Source: Peteryoungia desertarenae
GTDB lineage: Bacteria > Pseudomonadota > Alphaproteobacteria > Rhizobiales > Rhizobiaceae
Direction: 5' to 3'
Length of the DNA: 64,000 nucleotides
Assembly (NCBI RefSeq): GCF_005860795.2
Contig: NZ_CP058350.1
Span: 1,456,501-1,520,500 of the forward strand
Both the position numbers and the translations under genes were made by a program. Below, in pieces: positions 34,473-43,395 of the stretch (positions are counted from its first letter, which is position 1; the number at the start of each line of letters is the position of its first letter). The notes below the pieces were generated by a model that made no database searches, was not told where the DNA came from, and was given only the letters and a program-made list of their open reading frames with translations.

Positions 34473-34811
34473 TCAGCCCGGCATGCTCTGCGCCATCTGA
34501 TAGAGCCCGGAGCTTCGTGCACCGGAAGCACAATAGGCCAGCACTTTGCCTTCCGTTTCGCGCAGGATCGCCTTGAGCTTGGCCGCCTGCTCCATCGGCA
34601 CCGCATTGCCGCCGACGGGCAGATAATGTGCCTCTATCCCCGAAGCTTTTGCGGCCTCGGCAATGGCCGCAAACTTCGGCTGGCCCCAGCCTTCGCCATC
34701 CGGCCGCATGCACAGGACGACCTGATAGCCTTCGGCTGCCGCCGCCTGCATGTCCTTTGGTTGCAACTGTCCTGTAACGTGATAGCGGGCTGTAAGTGGG
34801 CGGGTGCGCAT
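34473..34811 (-). CDS. TIGR01244 family phosphatase/sulfurtransferase-like protein
   Basis: 112 residues. Small dual-specificity-phosphatase-like fold of the TIGR01244/DUF442 family: YHVTGQLQPKDMQAAAAEGYQVVLCMRPDGEGWGQP and the active-site loop AYCASGARSSGLYQ, a Cys-x5-Arg signature of phosphatase and sulfurtransferase families. It is sometimes fused to sulfide-oxidation enzymes; here it stands alone. The exact substrate is unknown. The start at ATG 34811 follows AAAGGATTTCC on the minus strand. Confidence 0.85.
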   Translation of the reverse strand: MRTRPLTARYHVTGQLQPKDMQAAAAEGYQVVLCMRPDGEGWGQPKFAAIAEAAKASGIEAHYLPVGGNAVPMEQAAKLKAILRETEGKVLAYCASGARSSGLYQMAQSMPG

Positions 34812-35003
34812 GGAAATCCTTTCTGCGAACGATCTATCAAATACATAGTGAAAATGTAATGTAAATCAAGATGGCGCCGGTCAACACCATGAGCAGCCAA
34901 ATCTGGGCATTTGATCCTTTTGCCAATTCCGGCCTTTGACGAGACGAAAGGCGCGCCCTTACAGAGACTTCGGAATTTCATGAACGCTCAAGGAACTCAG
35001 ACT

Positions 35004-35360
35004 ATGACGATCCGTATCCGATCCATCGCCGCCTTTGCCGTGACCGCCTTGTTGATGGCAGGGCCGGTTCATGCCGTCGAACCTGGCCCCTGGGCTCTCG
35101 AAAGCGCAGAGGGCACCTGCCACATCGAGTTTCAGAACGAACCCTATGCCGAGGGCATCTGGACAATTCTGCAGCATGACGGCGATTGCCCGGCAGCACT
35201 GATGGCCCTGTCAGCCTATTCGGAAAACAATGATGGCCAGAGCATCATGCTCTACACGACCGCAAACGGCCTTGAGATGACCGGCCGCGTGGACCGCGAG
35301 GACGACCGGCTCTATGTCGGCATGGTGGGCGATCTGGAAGTCACGATGACGCGACCCTGA
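35004..35360 (+). CDS. Probable secreted protease inhibitor, Inh/Omp19 family
   Basis: 118 residues from ATG 35004 with AAGGAA upstream. A signal peptide (IAAFAVTALLMAGPVHA) is followed by a ~95-residue beta-rich domain starting PGPWALESAEGTCHIEF. The W-x-L-x-x-A-E-x-x-C-x-I spacing and a second cysteine in DGDCPAAL fit the AprI/Inh metalloprotease-inhibitor fold, with a disulfide expected between the two cysteines. This assignment rests on pattern memory. Such proteins sit in the periplasm and protect against secreted proteases. No protease gene is nearby. Confidence 0.55.
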   Translation: MTIRIRSIAAFAVTALLMAGPVHAVEPGPWALESAEGTCHIEFQNEPYAEGIWTILQHDGDCPAALMALSAYSENNDGQSIMLYTTANGLEMTGRVDREDDRLYVGMVGDLEVTMTRP

Positions 35361-35376
35361 AGCATACACTCGTTTT

Positions 35377-35429
35377 AAGGCGCATCACGGGCTCGCGAAA
35401 CTGCGACCATGGTGCGCCTTTGTCTTTTG
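35377..35429 (+). terminator. Terminator-like inverted repeat after the Inh-family gene
   Basis: AAGGCGCA (35377-35384) pairs with TGCGCCTT (35413-35420), followed by TGTCTTTT. The loop of 28 bases is long, but the position just past the stop and the T-rich tail fit transcript termination. Confidence 0.45.
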
Positions 35430-35508
35430 AAGGTCCGCAGCTGACAACAGATCATCACGCGATGATCGCGCGATCGCTGTCCAAATAAAATTCGGTAATC
35501 GGGAAAAA

Positions 35509-35583
35509 TGGTGCTGCTAGAGAGATTTGAACTCTCGGCCTCTCCCTTACCAAGGGAGTGCTCTACCCCTGAGCTATAGCAGC
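35509..35583 (-). tRNA. tRNA-Thr (GGT)
   Basis: On the minus strand: acceptor stem GCTGCTA/TAGCAGC, D-arm GCTCAGGGGTAGAGC, anticodon stem CTCCC with loop TTGGTAA (anticodon GGT), T-arm with GTTCAAATC, discriminator A and encoded CCA. 75 bases including CCA. It is antisense to and upstream of the murA block. Confidence 0.95.
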
Positions 35584-35739
35584 ATCTGGCGGGCGGCCAT
35601 GGATGCCGGCCCGGAACGAGGGGCCTATTGCCACAGTCTGACTGGCAGTGCAAGCCGGAAAAGAGAAGTTGCGGCCAAGATTTGTTGCGGGGCGGGCAAA
35701 CCCCTTTTGCGCCCGTGGTTTTCGCGCTATCAAGCCGCC

Positions 35740-35988
35740 ATGATGAAAGATGTGGACAGGACAGGCGGGGAAGGTTCGGGCGCGCAGAAAGAAGATGCGT
35801 CCGAGGTCCGCAAGAAACGCCAGGTGCAGGCCTTGAGCGAGGCGGAGGTCAGGCGGCGCGAGCGCACGGCCGAAAAGCTGCGTGAAAATCTACTCAAGCG
35901 CAAACAGCAGCAGCGGGCGCGCCGCGCCGGAGACGCAGACGAAACGGATGGTCTGCCTGCCGCAATTAAGACTAATCGCGATGATTAA
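35740..35988 (+). CDS. Small charged hypothetical protein upstream of murA
   Basis: About 82 residues from ATG 35740 (ATG 35743 equally possible); the longer frame runs back over the tRNA gene and is rejected. Strongly charged and helical in the middle (LSEAEVRRRERTAEKLRENLLKRKQQQRARR), with acidic ends. No membrane segment or known domain. Small proteins of this type occur before murA in related genomes from memory. Function unknown. Confidence 0.6.
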   Translation: MMKDVDRTGGEGSGAQKEDASEVRKKRQVQALSEAEVRRRERTAEKLRENLLKRKQQQRARRAGDADETDGLPAAIKTNRDD

Positions 35989-36150
35989 TGCGAGGCGAGC
36001 GGCTTCGAATTGAACAGAAGTTGCTTTTCGTCTAAAGAGCCAGCCGCGCCAGGTCTGGCTTGTCCCTCTGGTCTCTCTTTCGGCCATGCCCTCAGGGCAG
36101 GGCCTCTCTTCGTTCAGGAAAGGCGGGCTTTGCCCGTATCGTAGGCTTAC

Positions 36151-37443
36151 ATGGATCGCATCAGGATTGTCGGCGGCAAAGAGCTGAACGGGATCATCCC
36201 GATCTCCGGCGCCAAGAATGCAGCGCTGCCGCTGATGATTGCTTCGCTTCTGACCAGCGATACGCTGACCCTCGAAAACGTGCCGCATCTCGCCGATGTC
36301 GAGGGCCTGGTGCGCATCCTGGGCAATCACGGTGTCGACATTGCCGTCAATGGCCGGCGCGAGCACCAGGACGGCTCCTATGCGCGCACGATCCATTTCA
36401 CCTGCCGCACGGTTGCCGATACGACGGCACCTTACGAACTGGTGTCGAAGATGCGGGCAAGCTTCTGGGTCATTGGCCCGCTTCTTGCCCGAGAGGGCCG
36501 CGCTCGCGTCTCCCTGCCGGGCGGCTGCGCCATCGGCACCCGGCCTGTGGATCTCTTCATCGAAGGCCTGACGGCGCTCGGCGCCGAGATGGAAATCGAC
36601 GGTGGCTATATCAATGCAACAGCGCCCAAGGGCGGCCTGATCGGCGCCCACTATACCTTTCCGAAGGTTTCGGTTGGCGCGACCCATGTGATGCTGATGG
36701 CCGCTTCCCTGGCGCGCGGCACCACGGTGATCGGCAATGCAGCGCGTGAGCCCGAAGTGGTTGATCTCGCCAATTGCCTGATTGCCATGGGGGCAAAAAT
36801 CACAGGCGCTGGCACTTCGACCATCACGATCGAGGGCGTGCCAAGCCTCTCGGGTGCGCGCCATCGGGTGCTGCCGGACCGGATCGAGACCGGTACCTAT
36901 GCCATGGCCGTTGCCATGACCGGCGGCGATGTCACCCTGACCGGAACAGACATGACGCTTCTCGACACGGCTGTCGAGGCGATCCGCCGTGCGGGTGCCG
37001 AACTCTCGGCCGTTGAGGGTGGAATTCGCATCATTGGCCATGGCCAGGCCATCCGTCCGGTTGACATCGTCACCGAACCCTTTCCGGGCTTCCCGACCGA
37101 CCTGCAGGCTCAGTTCATGGGTCTGATGACCCGCGCCCAGGGTGTCTCGCATGTCACCGAAACCATCTTCGAGAACCGCTTTATGCATGTGCAGGAACTG
37201 GCGCGTCTTGGAGCGAAGATCAGCCTCAACGGTCAGACGGCGCGGATCGAAGGCGTCTCCCGCCTGCGTGGTGCTCCTGTGATGGCGACCGATCTGCGCG
37301 CTTCGGTATCGCTGGTGATTGCCGGCCTTGCTGCCGAAGGCGAGACCATGGTGTCCCGCGTCTATCACCTCGATCGCGGCTTCGAGCGGCTGGAAGAAAA
37401 GCTGACCCGTTGTGGCGCGCTTGTGGAACGCATCAGCGATTGA
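36151..37443 (+). CDS. murA: UDP-N-acetylglucosamine 1-carboxyvinyltransferase
   Basis: 430 residues, standard length. Transfers enolpyruvate from PEP to UDP-GlcNAc, the first committed step of peptidoglycan synthesis, in the cytoplasm. Motifs: [30 protein letters not shown] at the N-terminus; [26 protein letters not shown] with the catalytic cysteine (fosfomycin target) in [24 protein letters not shown]; and RAGAELS. Upstream of DUF2948 and hisD on the same strand, an arrangement kept in rhizobia. Confidence 0.97.
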   Translation: MDRIRIVGGKELNGIIPISGAKNAALPLMIASLLTSDTLTLENVPHLADVEGLVRILGNHGVDIAVNGRREHQDGSYARTIHFTCRTVADTTAPYELVSKMRASFWVIGPLLAREGRARVSLPGGCAIGTRPVDLFIEGLTALGAEMEIDGGYINATAPKGGLIGAHYTFPKVSVGATHVMLMAASLARGTTVIGNAAREPEVVDLANCLIAMGAKITGAGTSTITIEGVPSLSGARHRVLPDRIETGTYAMAVAMTGGDVTLTGTDMTLLDTAVEAIRRAGAELSAVEGGIRIIGHGQAIRPVDIVTEPFPGFPTDLQAQFMGLMTRAQGVSHVTETIFENRFMHVQELARLGAKISLNGQTARIEGVSRLRGAPVMATDLRASVSLVIAGLAAEGETMVSRVYHLDRGFERLEEKLTRCGALVERISD

Positions 37444-37571
37444 ATTAGACTTCGGTCTATTTGTCCGGTTGCCTCTGGACAAGCGACAACCTATGTCAAA
37501 AGGATGAGCAGGGCGGAAGGCCTCACCTGAATAAGGGTGGAGCTGGATGCAGCAGTGACGGACAAGGTATT

Positions 37572-38009
37572 ATGACGGATTTGAAACTACTCGCCCTCGA
37601 CGCCGATGACCTTTCGGTCATCTCTGCTCATATGCAGGATGCGGTGTTCAAGGTGGCGGATCTGTCCTTTTCTGCCCGTTCGAGCCTGTTTTCGGTGGCC
37701 GTCAATCGCTTCGTCTGGGAAAAGGCCGATCGCGCCGCAAAAAGCTATGAGCGCCGTCGCGCCGTCTTGAGCTTCAAGCGGGTCCAGGCTGTCCGCTCAA
37801 TCGGCTTTGACCGGAGCAAGGGCGATGATGTCCTGTCGCTGCTGGCAGTGCGGTTCCTGATCAAGGACGACGGGCCTGATGGCGTGATCGAACTTGTCCT
37901 GTCGGGCGGCGGTACCATCGCTCTGGATGTCGAATGCATCGAGGCGCAGCTGGCCGATACCGGTGGCGCATGGGAAACGGCTAGCAAGCCAGGCCATCCC
38001 GGCGACTGA
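37572..38009 (+). CDS. DUF2948 family protein
   Basis: 145 residues from ATG 37572 with an AAGG ribosome site. Begins TDLKLLALDADDLSVISAHMQDAVFKVADLSF, the start of the DUF2948 family; a later RRRAVLSFKRVQAVRSIGFD and FLIKDDGPDGVIELVLSGGGTIALDVECIEAQL are also typical. Cytoplasmic, function unknown. Lies between murA and hisD as in other Rhizobiaceae, suggesting a shared transcript. Confidence 0.88.
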   Translation: MTDLKLLALDADDLSVISAHMQDAVFKVADLSFSARSSLFSVAVNRFVWEKADRAAKSYERRRAVLSFKRVQAVRSIGFDRSKGDDVLSLLAVRFLIKDDGPDGVIELVLSGGGTIALDVECIEAQLADTGGAWETASKPGHPGD

Positions 38010-38065
38010 GCGGACGACGACGGGCAGCATGAACGAGGGCAGGGGCAGGAAGGAAGACTGAGGAC

Positions 38066-39364
38066 GTGGCAATCTGGCTTGATCAGACATCCGACGATTT
38101 CGAGGCGCGCTTCAAGGCGTTCCTTTCCACCAAGCGGGAAGTGTCCGATGATGTGAACGACATCGTTCGCAAGATCATCGACGATGTGCGTCAGCGTGGC
38201 GATGCGGCGCTTGCGGATTACTCGCGCCGCTTCGACGGGATTGATTTCGACACCCTGCCCATGCGGGTGACCGAGCAGGAGATTGACGAGGCCTATCGCT
38301 CGATATCACCGGAACTTCTGGCCGCACTCGAACTTGCGGCGAGCCGCATCGAGCGCCATCACGCCCGCCAGATGCCCAAGGATGATATCTATGAGGATGC
38401 CATCGGTGTTGGCCTCGGCTCCCGCTGGACGGCTATCGATGCGGTCGGCCTCTATGTGCCCGGTGGCACTGCGAGCTATCCCTCATCCGTGCTGATGAAT
38501 GCGTTGCCGGCCAAGGTGGCTGGTGTGCCGCGTGTCGTGATGGTCTGCCCGGCAACCGGGGGCGCGATCAACCCGACAGTGCTGGCCGCAGCCAGGATCG
38601 CCGGCGTCACCGAGATCTACCGCATCGGTGGTGCGCAGGCCGTGGCGGCTCTCGCTTATGGCACGGAAACCATAGAGCCTGTTGCCAAGATCGTCGGCCC
38701 CGGCAATGCCTATGTTGCCGCCGCCAAGCGCCATGTGTTCGGTACGGTCGGCATCGACATGATCGCCGGTCCATCGGAAGTTCTGGTGATTGCCGAGCCT
38801 GACAATGATCCGGACTGGCTGGCTGCCGACCTGCTTGCCCAGGCCGAGCATGATCCGGGAGCCCAATCGATCCTGATCACCACTGATCGCGCCTTTGGCA
38901 AGGCGGTGGAAGAGGCTGTCGAGCGACAGTTGAAGAGCCTTAACCGCGCCGAAACGGCAAGCGCGAGCTGGCGCGATTTTGGCGCCATCATTCTCGTCAA
39001 GACGATGGACGACAGCATTCCACTTGCCAATCGCATTGCCGCCGAGCATCTGGAACTCGCCGTCGCTGACCCGGAACCGCTCGTCAAGGCGATCCTCAAT
39101 GCCGGCGCGATCTTTGTCGGACGCCATACGCCGGAAGTGATCGGCGACTATGTCGGCGGCTCCAACCACGTGCTGCCAACGGCGCGTTCCGCACGCTTTT
39201 CCTCCGGCCTCTCGGTGCTCGACTATGTCAAGCGTACCTCGATACTCAGGCTTGGACCCGAGCAGCTGCGCCAGCTGGCACCGGCGGCAATCGCGCTGGC
39301 GAATTCCGAGGGGCTCGACGCCCATGCGCGCTCGGTTGCCATCCGTCTGAACCTGGAAGGGTGA
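38066..39364 (+). CDS. hisD: Histidinol dehydrogenase
   Basis: 432 residues from GTG 38066. Oxidises histidinol to histidine in two NAD-dependent steps. Motifs: [104 protein letters not shown] with the zinc-binding glutamine/histidine, [16 protein letters not shown], and [24 protein letters not shown]. The next genes overlap or follow closely (UPF0262 after 7 bases), so hisD is inside a larger operon rather than a his cluster. Confidence 0.97.
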   Translation: MAIWLDQTSDDFEARFKAFLSTKREVSDDVNDIVRKIIDDVRQRGDAALADYSRRFDGIDFDTLPMRVTEQEIDEAYRSISPELLAALELAASRIERHHARQMPKDDIYEDAIGVGLGSRWTAIDAVGLYVPGGTASYPSSVLMNALPAKVAGVPRVVMVCPATGGAINPTVLAAARIAGVTEIYRIGGAQAVAALAYGTETIEPVAKIVGPGNAYVAAAKRHVFGTVGIDMIAGPSEVLVIAEPDNDPDWLAADLLAQAEHDPGAQSILITTDRAFGKAVEEAVERQLKSLNRAETASASWRDFGAIILVKTMDDSIPLANRIAAEHLELAVADPEPLVKAILNAGAIFVGRHTPEVIGDYVGGSNHVLPTARSARFSSGLSVLDYVKRTSILRLGPEQLRQLAPAAIALANSEGLDAHARSVAIRLNLEG

Positions 39365-39371
39365 TCGAGCG

Positions 39372-39845
39372 ATGAGCGAAAGCGCCTACCGGCTCTGTGA
39401 TGTCTTTCTGGACGAGACCATCGGCCGCTCGACGCCGGATGTCGAGCATGAGCGCGCCGTCGCGATCTTCGACCTGATCGAGGAAAACAGCTTCGAGCCG
39501 GTAGGCCATCCTGGCGGTCCCTACCGCCTGCAACTGTCCCTGATGGACAGCAAGCTGGTTTTTTCGATCAAGACCGAGGCGGGTGCTGATGTCGCAACCC
39601 ACATTCTGTCGCTCACGCCCTTTCGCCGGATCATCAAGGATTACTTCATGATCTGCGAGAGCTATTACGAGGCGATTCGCACGTCGACGCCATCGCAGAT
39701 CGAGGCGATCGACATGGGCCGGCGCGGCATTCACAATGATGGCTCACAGACGCTGATGGACCGGTTGGACGGCAAGATCAGAATAGATTTCGACACGGCA
39801 CGCCGGCTCTTCACGCTGGTCTGCGTGCTCTACTGGCGTGGATGA
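39372..39845 (+). CDS. UPF0262 family protein
   Basis: 157 residues. Matches UPF0262 along its length: [100 protein letters not shown], and [18 protein letters not shown]. The function is unknown; the family is confined to alphaproteobacteria and normally follows hisD. The downstream phosphatase gene overlaps its end by 8 bases. Confidence 0.92.
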   Translation: MSESAYRLCDVFLDETIGRSTPDVEHERAVAIFDLIEENSFEPVGHPGGPYRLQLSLMDSKLVFSIKTEAGADVATHILSLTPFRRIIKDYFMICESYYEAIRTSTPSQIEAIDMGRRGIHNDGSQTLMDRLDGKIRIDFDTARRLFTLVCVLYWRG

Positions 39846-40305
39846 CCGGATGGAAGATCCCGGTTCCGGCGATCTGAAAGACCGGCGTCCAGGCGCGATC
39901 CTCTTTGTTTGCGGCATGAACTCCATCCGCTCGCCCATGGCCGAGGCGCTCGCCCGCGCCATGCTGCCGTCGGGTATCTATGTGGCATCGGCCGGCGTGA
40001 AGCGCGGTGAACGCGATCCTTTCGTGGATGCGGTACTGGACGAGGAGGGTTTGAGCCTTGGTCGTCGTCAGCCACAGACGCTGGAGGATCTGGAGGACGA
40101 TTATTTCGATCTCGTCATCACACTCTCGCCCGAGGCCCATCACGCAGCCCTTGAACTCACCCGCTCGACCGCTGTTGACGTGGCCTATTGGCCTATGCCC
40201 GACCCTACCGGAACGACGGGCACGCGCGAGCAGATCCTGAATGCCTATCGCGATGTGCGAGACCGGCTGAAAAGATTGATTGTCGAGCGCTTCGTCAGGG
40301 GGTAA
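39838..40305 (+). CDS. Low-molecular-weight phosphatase family protein
   Basis: 155 residues from GTG 39838, or 151 from ATG 39850; both are plausible. The P-loop is [16 protein letters not shown], a Cys-x5-Arg-Ser active site of the LMW protein-tyrosine phosphatase/arsenate reductase fold, though without the usual asparagine-isoleucine-cysteine. [12 protein letters not shown] and the acid-loop candidate MPDPTGTTG follow. The exact substrate (phosphotyrosine or other) is unknown. Conserved member of the hisD-UPF0262-infA block. Confidence 0.85.
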   Translation: MDDRMEDPGSGDLKDRRPGAILFVCGMNSIRSPMAEALARAMLPSGIYVASAGVKRGERDPFVDAVLDEEGLSLGRRQPQTLEDLEDDYFDLVITLSPEAHHAALELTRSTAVDVAYWPMPDPTGTTGTREQILNAYRDVRDRLKRLIVERFVRG

Positions 40306-40403
40306 AAGCCCCGACTGCAGGCCCTTTGAAACAAATTCCGAAAGCCTGATCTGCAAGGTTCACAAATCCTCGCCGATTGTGTAGTTTCCGCCAACCTTTT
40401 TAA

Positions 40404-40427
40404 GGGGGCGGCAATCGGCCCCCGTTT
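40404..40427 (+). promoter_or_regulatory. Hairpin in the infA leader
   Basis: GGGGGC pairs with GCCCCC around an 8-base loop, followed by GTTT. It lies 27 bases upstream of the infA start. It may be a terminator for the upstream operon, an attenuator, or a leader structure. Confidence 0.4.
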
Positions 40428-40453
40428 GAAACATCAAGGAAGACAACCGCTCT

Positions 40454-40672
40454 ATGGCAAAAGAAGAAGTCCTCGAATTTCCCGGCGTCGTTACGGAACT
40501 GCTGCCGAACGCGACTTTCCGGGTCAAGCTCGAAAACGAGCACGAGATCATCGCCCACACCGCAGGCCGCATGCGCAAGAACCGCATCCGCGTTCTCGCC
40601 GGCGACAAGGTGCTTGTTGAAATGACCCCTTACGACCTGACCAAGGGCCGTATCACCTATCGCTTCAAGTAA
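40454..40672 (+). CDS. infA: Translation initiation factor IF-1
   Basis: 72 residues, the full family length. OB fold: [71 protein letters not shown] is the complete product in outline, with the RNA-binding strands and the RMRKNRIRV loop. Binds the A-site of the 30S subunit during initiation. Followed by maf after 23 bases. Confidence 0.98.
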   Translation: MAKEEVLEFPGVVTELLPNATFRVKLENEHEIIAHTAGRMRKNRIRVLAGDKVLVEMTPYDLTKGRITYRFK

Positions 40673-40695
40673 GCCCGCCGCCTGCGGGAGGGTTC

Positions 40696-41316
40696 ATGCC
40701 ACTGAGACAGAAGCTGATACTGGCCTCCGGGTCGCCGCGCCGCCTTGACCTGTTGAAGCAGGCAGGCATCGAGCCCGCGCGCCTGATGCCCATGGACCTG
40801 GATGAGACGCCGGCAAAGTCCGAGCATCCGCGCTCGCTGGCCCGCCGCCTCTCCGCCGACAAGGCCAAGGCCGCCTATGCCGAGATACGCAAGGACCTGA
40901 CCTGGAGGGATAGCCATATCCTGGCCGCCGATACGGTCGTGGCCGTTGGCCGGCGCATCCTGCCCAAGGCAGAATATATCGAGGAAGCCTCCTCGGCACT
41001 CCAGCTTCTGTCTGGACGCAGCCACTGGGTTTTCACCGGCGTCTGCCTGATCACGCCCGACGGCAAGCTGCGCCAGAAGATCGTCGAGACCAAGGTCCGC
41101 TTCAAGCGGCTCTCCGGCTATGACATCGAATGCTATCTCGCCTCTGGCCAATGGCGCGGCAAGGCCGGTGCCTATGCCATCCAGGGCATTGCCGGCACTT
41201 TTGTCCAGAAGCTTGTCGGCTCTTACACCAATGTCGTCGGCCTGCCGCTGTTTGAGACGCTGCAGATGCTCTCGGGCGAGGGCTATGACGTGCATACCGG
41301 CTGGACGGAAGGCTGA
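40696..41316 (+). CDS. Maf-family nucleoside triphosphate pyrophosphatase
   Basis: 206 residues. Maf/Ham1-like fold: [19 protein letters not shown] at the N-terminus, [20 protein letters not shown] with the metal-binding aspartate, [49 protein letters not shown]. These proteins hydrolyse non-canonical or dTTP/UTP-type nucleotides to keep pools clean. Overlaps nothing; yacG starts 4 bases after its stop, so the two are co-translated. Confidence 0.94.
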   Translation: MPLRQKLILASGSPRRLDLLKQAGIEPARLMPMDLDETPAKSEHPRSLARRLSADKAKAAYAEIRKDLTWRDSHILAADTVVAVGRRILPKAEYIEEASSALQLLSGRSHWVFTGVCLITPDGKLRQKIVETKVRFKRLSGYDIECYLASGQWRGKAGAYAIQGIAGTFVQKLVGSYTNVVGLPLFETLQMLSGEGYDVHTGWTEG

Positions 41317-41320
41317 CGCC

Positions 41321-41533
41321 ATGGCAGGCGAAGACGAAAGGCCGATGGCAAAGGTCGAACCCTTGCGCAAGACCAGGCCCTGTCCCGAATGCAGCCGTCC
41401 CTCGACGCGCGAAAACTATCCCTTCTGCTCGGACCGCTGCCGCAATCTCGATCTTTCGCGCTGGCTGAAAGGCTCCTATGCCATCCCCGTTGCCGAGGAT
41501 GAGAGCAAGGCCGAGGACGACGGGCGCGGCTGA
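41321..41533 (+). CDS. yacG: DNA gyrase inhibitor YacG
   Basis: 70 residues from ATG 41321. The zinc ribbon PCPECSRPSTRENYPFCSDRCRNLDLSRWL has the four cysteines C-x2-C and C-x3-C that bind zinc, with the following aromatic helix. The acidic tail is variable. Binds gyrase and blocks its supercoiling in E. coli; the same role is assumed here. Short frame embedded in a longer reading frame, chosen because it matches the whole family. Confidence 0.92.
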   Translation: MAGEDERPMAKVEPLRKTRPCPECSRPSTRENYPFCSDRCRNLDLSRWLKGSYAIPVAEDESKAEDDGRG

Positions 41534-41763
41534 AGGCTGAAAAGCCCGAAACTTCTCGCGCCACGACCGGCGACAGGCTCGCCCCCATGGCGCCGATCCC
41601 CTTGTTCACATTGGCCTTTCTGCCTTTTTCACATCTTCTTCAAAAAAGTGCGGCAAACCGCCTTGCCATGGCCGAACAAGATGTTATAACCCCGCTCGCT
41701 CCCGGGGAAATACCCCGACGGCCTCTTGCAGGAGAGGCCAATGGCTGACAACAAGGCCAGGAT

Positions 41764-41839
41764 GCCCGGATAGCTCAGTTGGTAGAGCAGCGGATTGAAA
41801 ATCCGCGTGTCGGTGGTTCAAATCCGCCTCCGGGCACCA
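41764..41839 (+). tRNA. tRNA-Phe (GAA)
   Basis: 76 bases including encoded CCA. Acceptor GCCCGGA/TCCGGGC, D-arm GCTCAGTTGGTAGAGC, anticodon stem GCGGA/TCCGC with loop TTGAAAA (anticodon GAA), variable loop, and T-arm GGTTCAAATCC. Preceded by a TATAAC-like box at about 41684 and two small GC hairpins. A toxin-antitoxin pair follows it downstream. Confidence 0.97.
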
Positions 41840-42112
41840 TTTTTCAAGTACTTAGCTGATAGTTTTCCCTTCGCGTGTCGTAGCAGTTGCGATTGAGATT
41901 CGTTGATTTTCAGTGGGTTTCTCCCATGCGCTGCAACTCGACGCGATATGAAATGCGACAAGCTCCTGCGTGGTCTGCGGGGTGGTCTCCGCTATTGGAG
42001 CCAAGGGCATCGTAGAATGTTTATGAATTTCGGATATTGCGATTGATGCGAATATTGCGGATACTGACTCGCTGCCATATCCCTGAAGTAAATATAGCGA
42101 AGGATGTCGCCC

Positions 42113-42559
42113 ATGTCGCAATTGCTAGAACGCCCAATATTGCCAACGGCGGACGATACCGAATTGGCCGCTCAGGCTAGTCGCTACATATCGCGCGCAA
42201 AACACGAGGGTGCGGAACTCCGCGTCCAAGTGGACGGCGGCGAGCCGCTGAAGCTCCCGAGAGCCGTGAGCGAATTGCTCTACCACCTGTTGACGGAGAT
42301 GGCCCAAGGTAATGCCGTAACGGTGATCCCTGTGCATGCCGAGCTCACAACTCAAGAGGCAGCAGATCAGCTCAATGTGTCGCGGCCCTACCTGATAAAG
42401 CTGCTGGAAGAAGGAAAAATCCCGTTTCACATGGTCGGCAGCCATCGCCGCATAAAATTCAGCGACCTCGATAACTTTCGCCGAAAGGCGGAGGATGAAA
42501 GGAAGCGGCTCATGGACGAGCTTGCCGAGCAAGCGCAGAAACTGGGGATGGGGTATTAA
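42113..42559 (+). CDS. Excisionase-type helix-turn-helix antitoxin of a PIN toxin pair
   Basis: 148 residues from ATG 42113 (an upstream ATG at 42104 adds three residues). The N-terminal 75 residues are helical; residues about 80-130 carry an excisionase/MerR-like helix-turn-helix: ELTTQEAADQLNVSRPYLIKLLEEGKIPFHMVGSHRRIKFSDLDNFRR. The tail is charged. Its stop overlaps the start region of a PIN-domain gene, the arrangement of a toxin-antitoxin operon; this kind of DNA-binding partner for PIN toxins is common in rhizobia. Codon use is a little more AT-rich than neighbours, suggesting transfer. Confidence 0.8.
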   Translation: MSQLLERPILPTADDTELAAQASRYISRAKHEGAELRVQVDGGEPLKLPRAVSELLYHLLTEMAQGNAVTVIPVHAELTTQEAADQLNVSRPYLIKLLEEGKIPFHMVGSHRRIKFSDLDNFRRKAEDERKRLMDELAEQAQKLGMGY

Positions 42560-43130
42560 AAAATCACGATACACAGTCGTTCTGGACGCTTGCGTTCTTT
42601 ACCCTGCACCGCTGCGCGACTTCCTCATGGAGCTCGCAGCGGCGGGGCTTTTTCGTGCCAAATGGTCGGAGCAGATCCATGATGAATGGATCCGCAATGT
42701 GCTGAAAGATCGACACGATCTAACGGCGGAGCAACTCGGTCGCACCAAAGACTTGATGAATGCCGCCGTGCCAGATTGTATGGTTGAAGGTTATGAGGAT
42801 CTTGTCCCGTCTGTCACTCTGCCTGATATGGATGACAGGCATGTTTTGGCGGCAGCCATAGCTTCGTCAAGCGACGCAATCGTGACGTTTAACCTGAAAG
42901 ACTTTCCCAAAGCCACCGTCGCAAAATACAACATCGAGGTACTCCACCCTGATGATTTTATATTCCACCAATTTGGATTGAACAACGCGGGCGTGATCAT
43001 TGCGGCGCAGCGCTGTCGGGCGCGGCTACGGAACCCGCCGAAGACCTCGGAAGAGTACTTGCAAACCCTGGAAAGGCAAAGCCTCCCCAAAACGGTGGCT
43101 GAGCTCCAAGAGTATCTTTCGGTTCTGTAA
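42555..43130 (+). CDS. PIN-domain toxin (VapC-like RNase)
   Basis: 191 residues when started at the unusual codon ATT 42555, which overlaps the antitoxin stop (ATTAA) and is preceded by GGGGATGGGG. No ATG, GTG or TTG lies closer; the ATG at 42495 would give a 20-residue leader lying inside the antitoxin. The domain starts YTVVLDACVLYPAPLRDFL with the first metal-binding aspartate; a later acidic pair is in LPDMDDRHVLAAAIASSSDAIVTFNLKDFP. PIN toxins are magnesium-dependent ribonucleases. Start codon is an inference. Confidence 0.8.
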   Translation: MKKSRYTVVLDACVLYPAPLRDFLMELAAAGLFRAKWSEQIHDEWIRNVLKDRHDLTAEQLGRTKDLMNAAVPDCMVEGYEDLVPSVTLPDMDDRHVLAAAIASSSDAIVTFNLKDFPKATVAKYNIEVLHPDDFIFHQFGLNNAGVIIAAQRCRARLRNPPKTSEEYLQTLERQSLPKTVAELQEYLSVL

Positions 43131-43395
43131 GCTTTGGAAGCGCGATTGGCTTCCCCGCGTGTCCAAGTCAAATAGGCCCGCTGCGAATTCCCCAGCACCG
43201 ATCATTTGTTCGACCCCCGGACGGCCTGAAGTCAGGCGCTCACGCACCTCCTTTGAGCAAAGCGAGTTTCGAGCCCTACCCCCCCGATAAACCATTCATT
43301 CATCCTTCTCCGGTAAGGCTTTGTTAGCGATCCTCGCCTGCGCGGCGGCGCGTGGGTGGTCGAGTTTTTGTTCTGCTTAGCTTGTGCGGGTGATC

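Noticed and set aside
35890..37482. 530-residue frame antisense to murA
   Set aside because: Shadow frame of murA with no domain.
43131..43300. Minus-strand frame of about 89 residues with an apparent GVEQMIGAGE motif
   Set aside because: Not matched to any family I can support; could be a remnant, so left unassigned.
41840..43395. Integrated element bounded by a repeat of the tRNA-Phe 3' end
   Set aside because: No second copy of the tRNA tail or integrase found in the interval.
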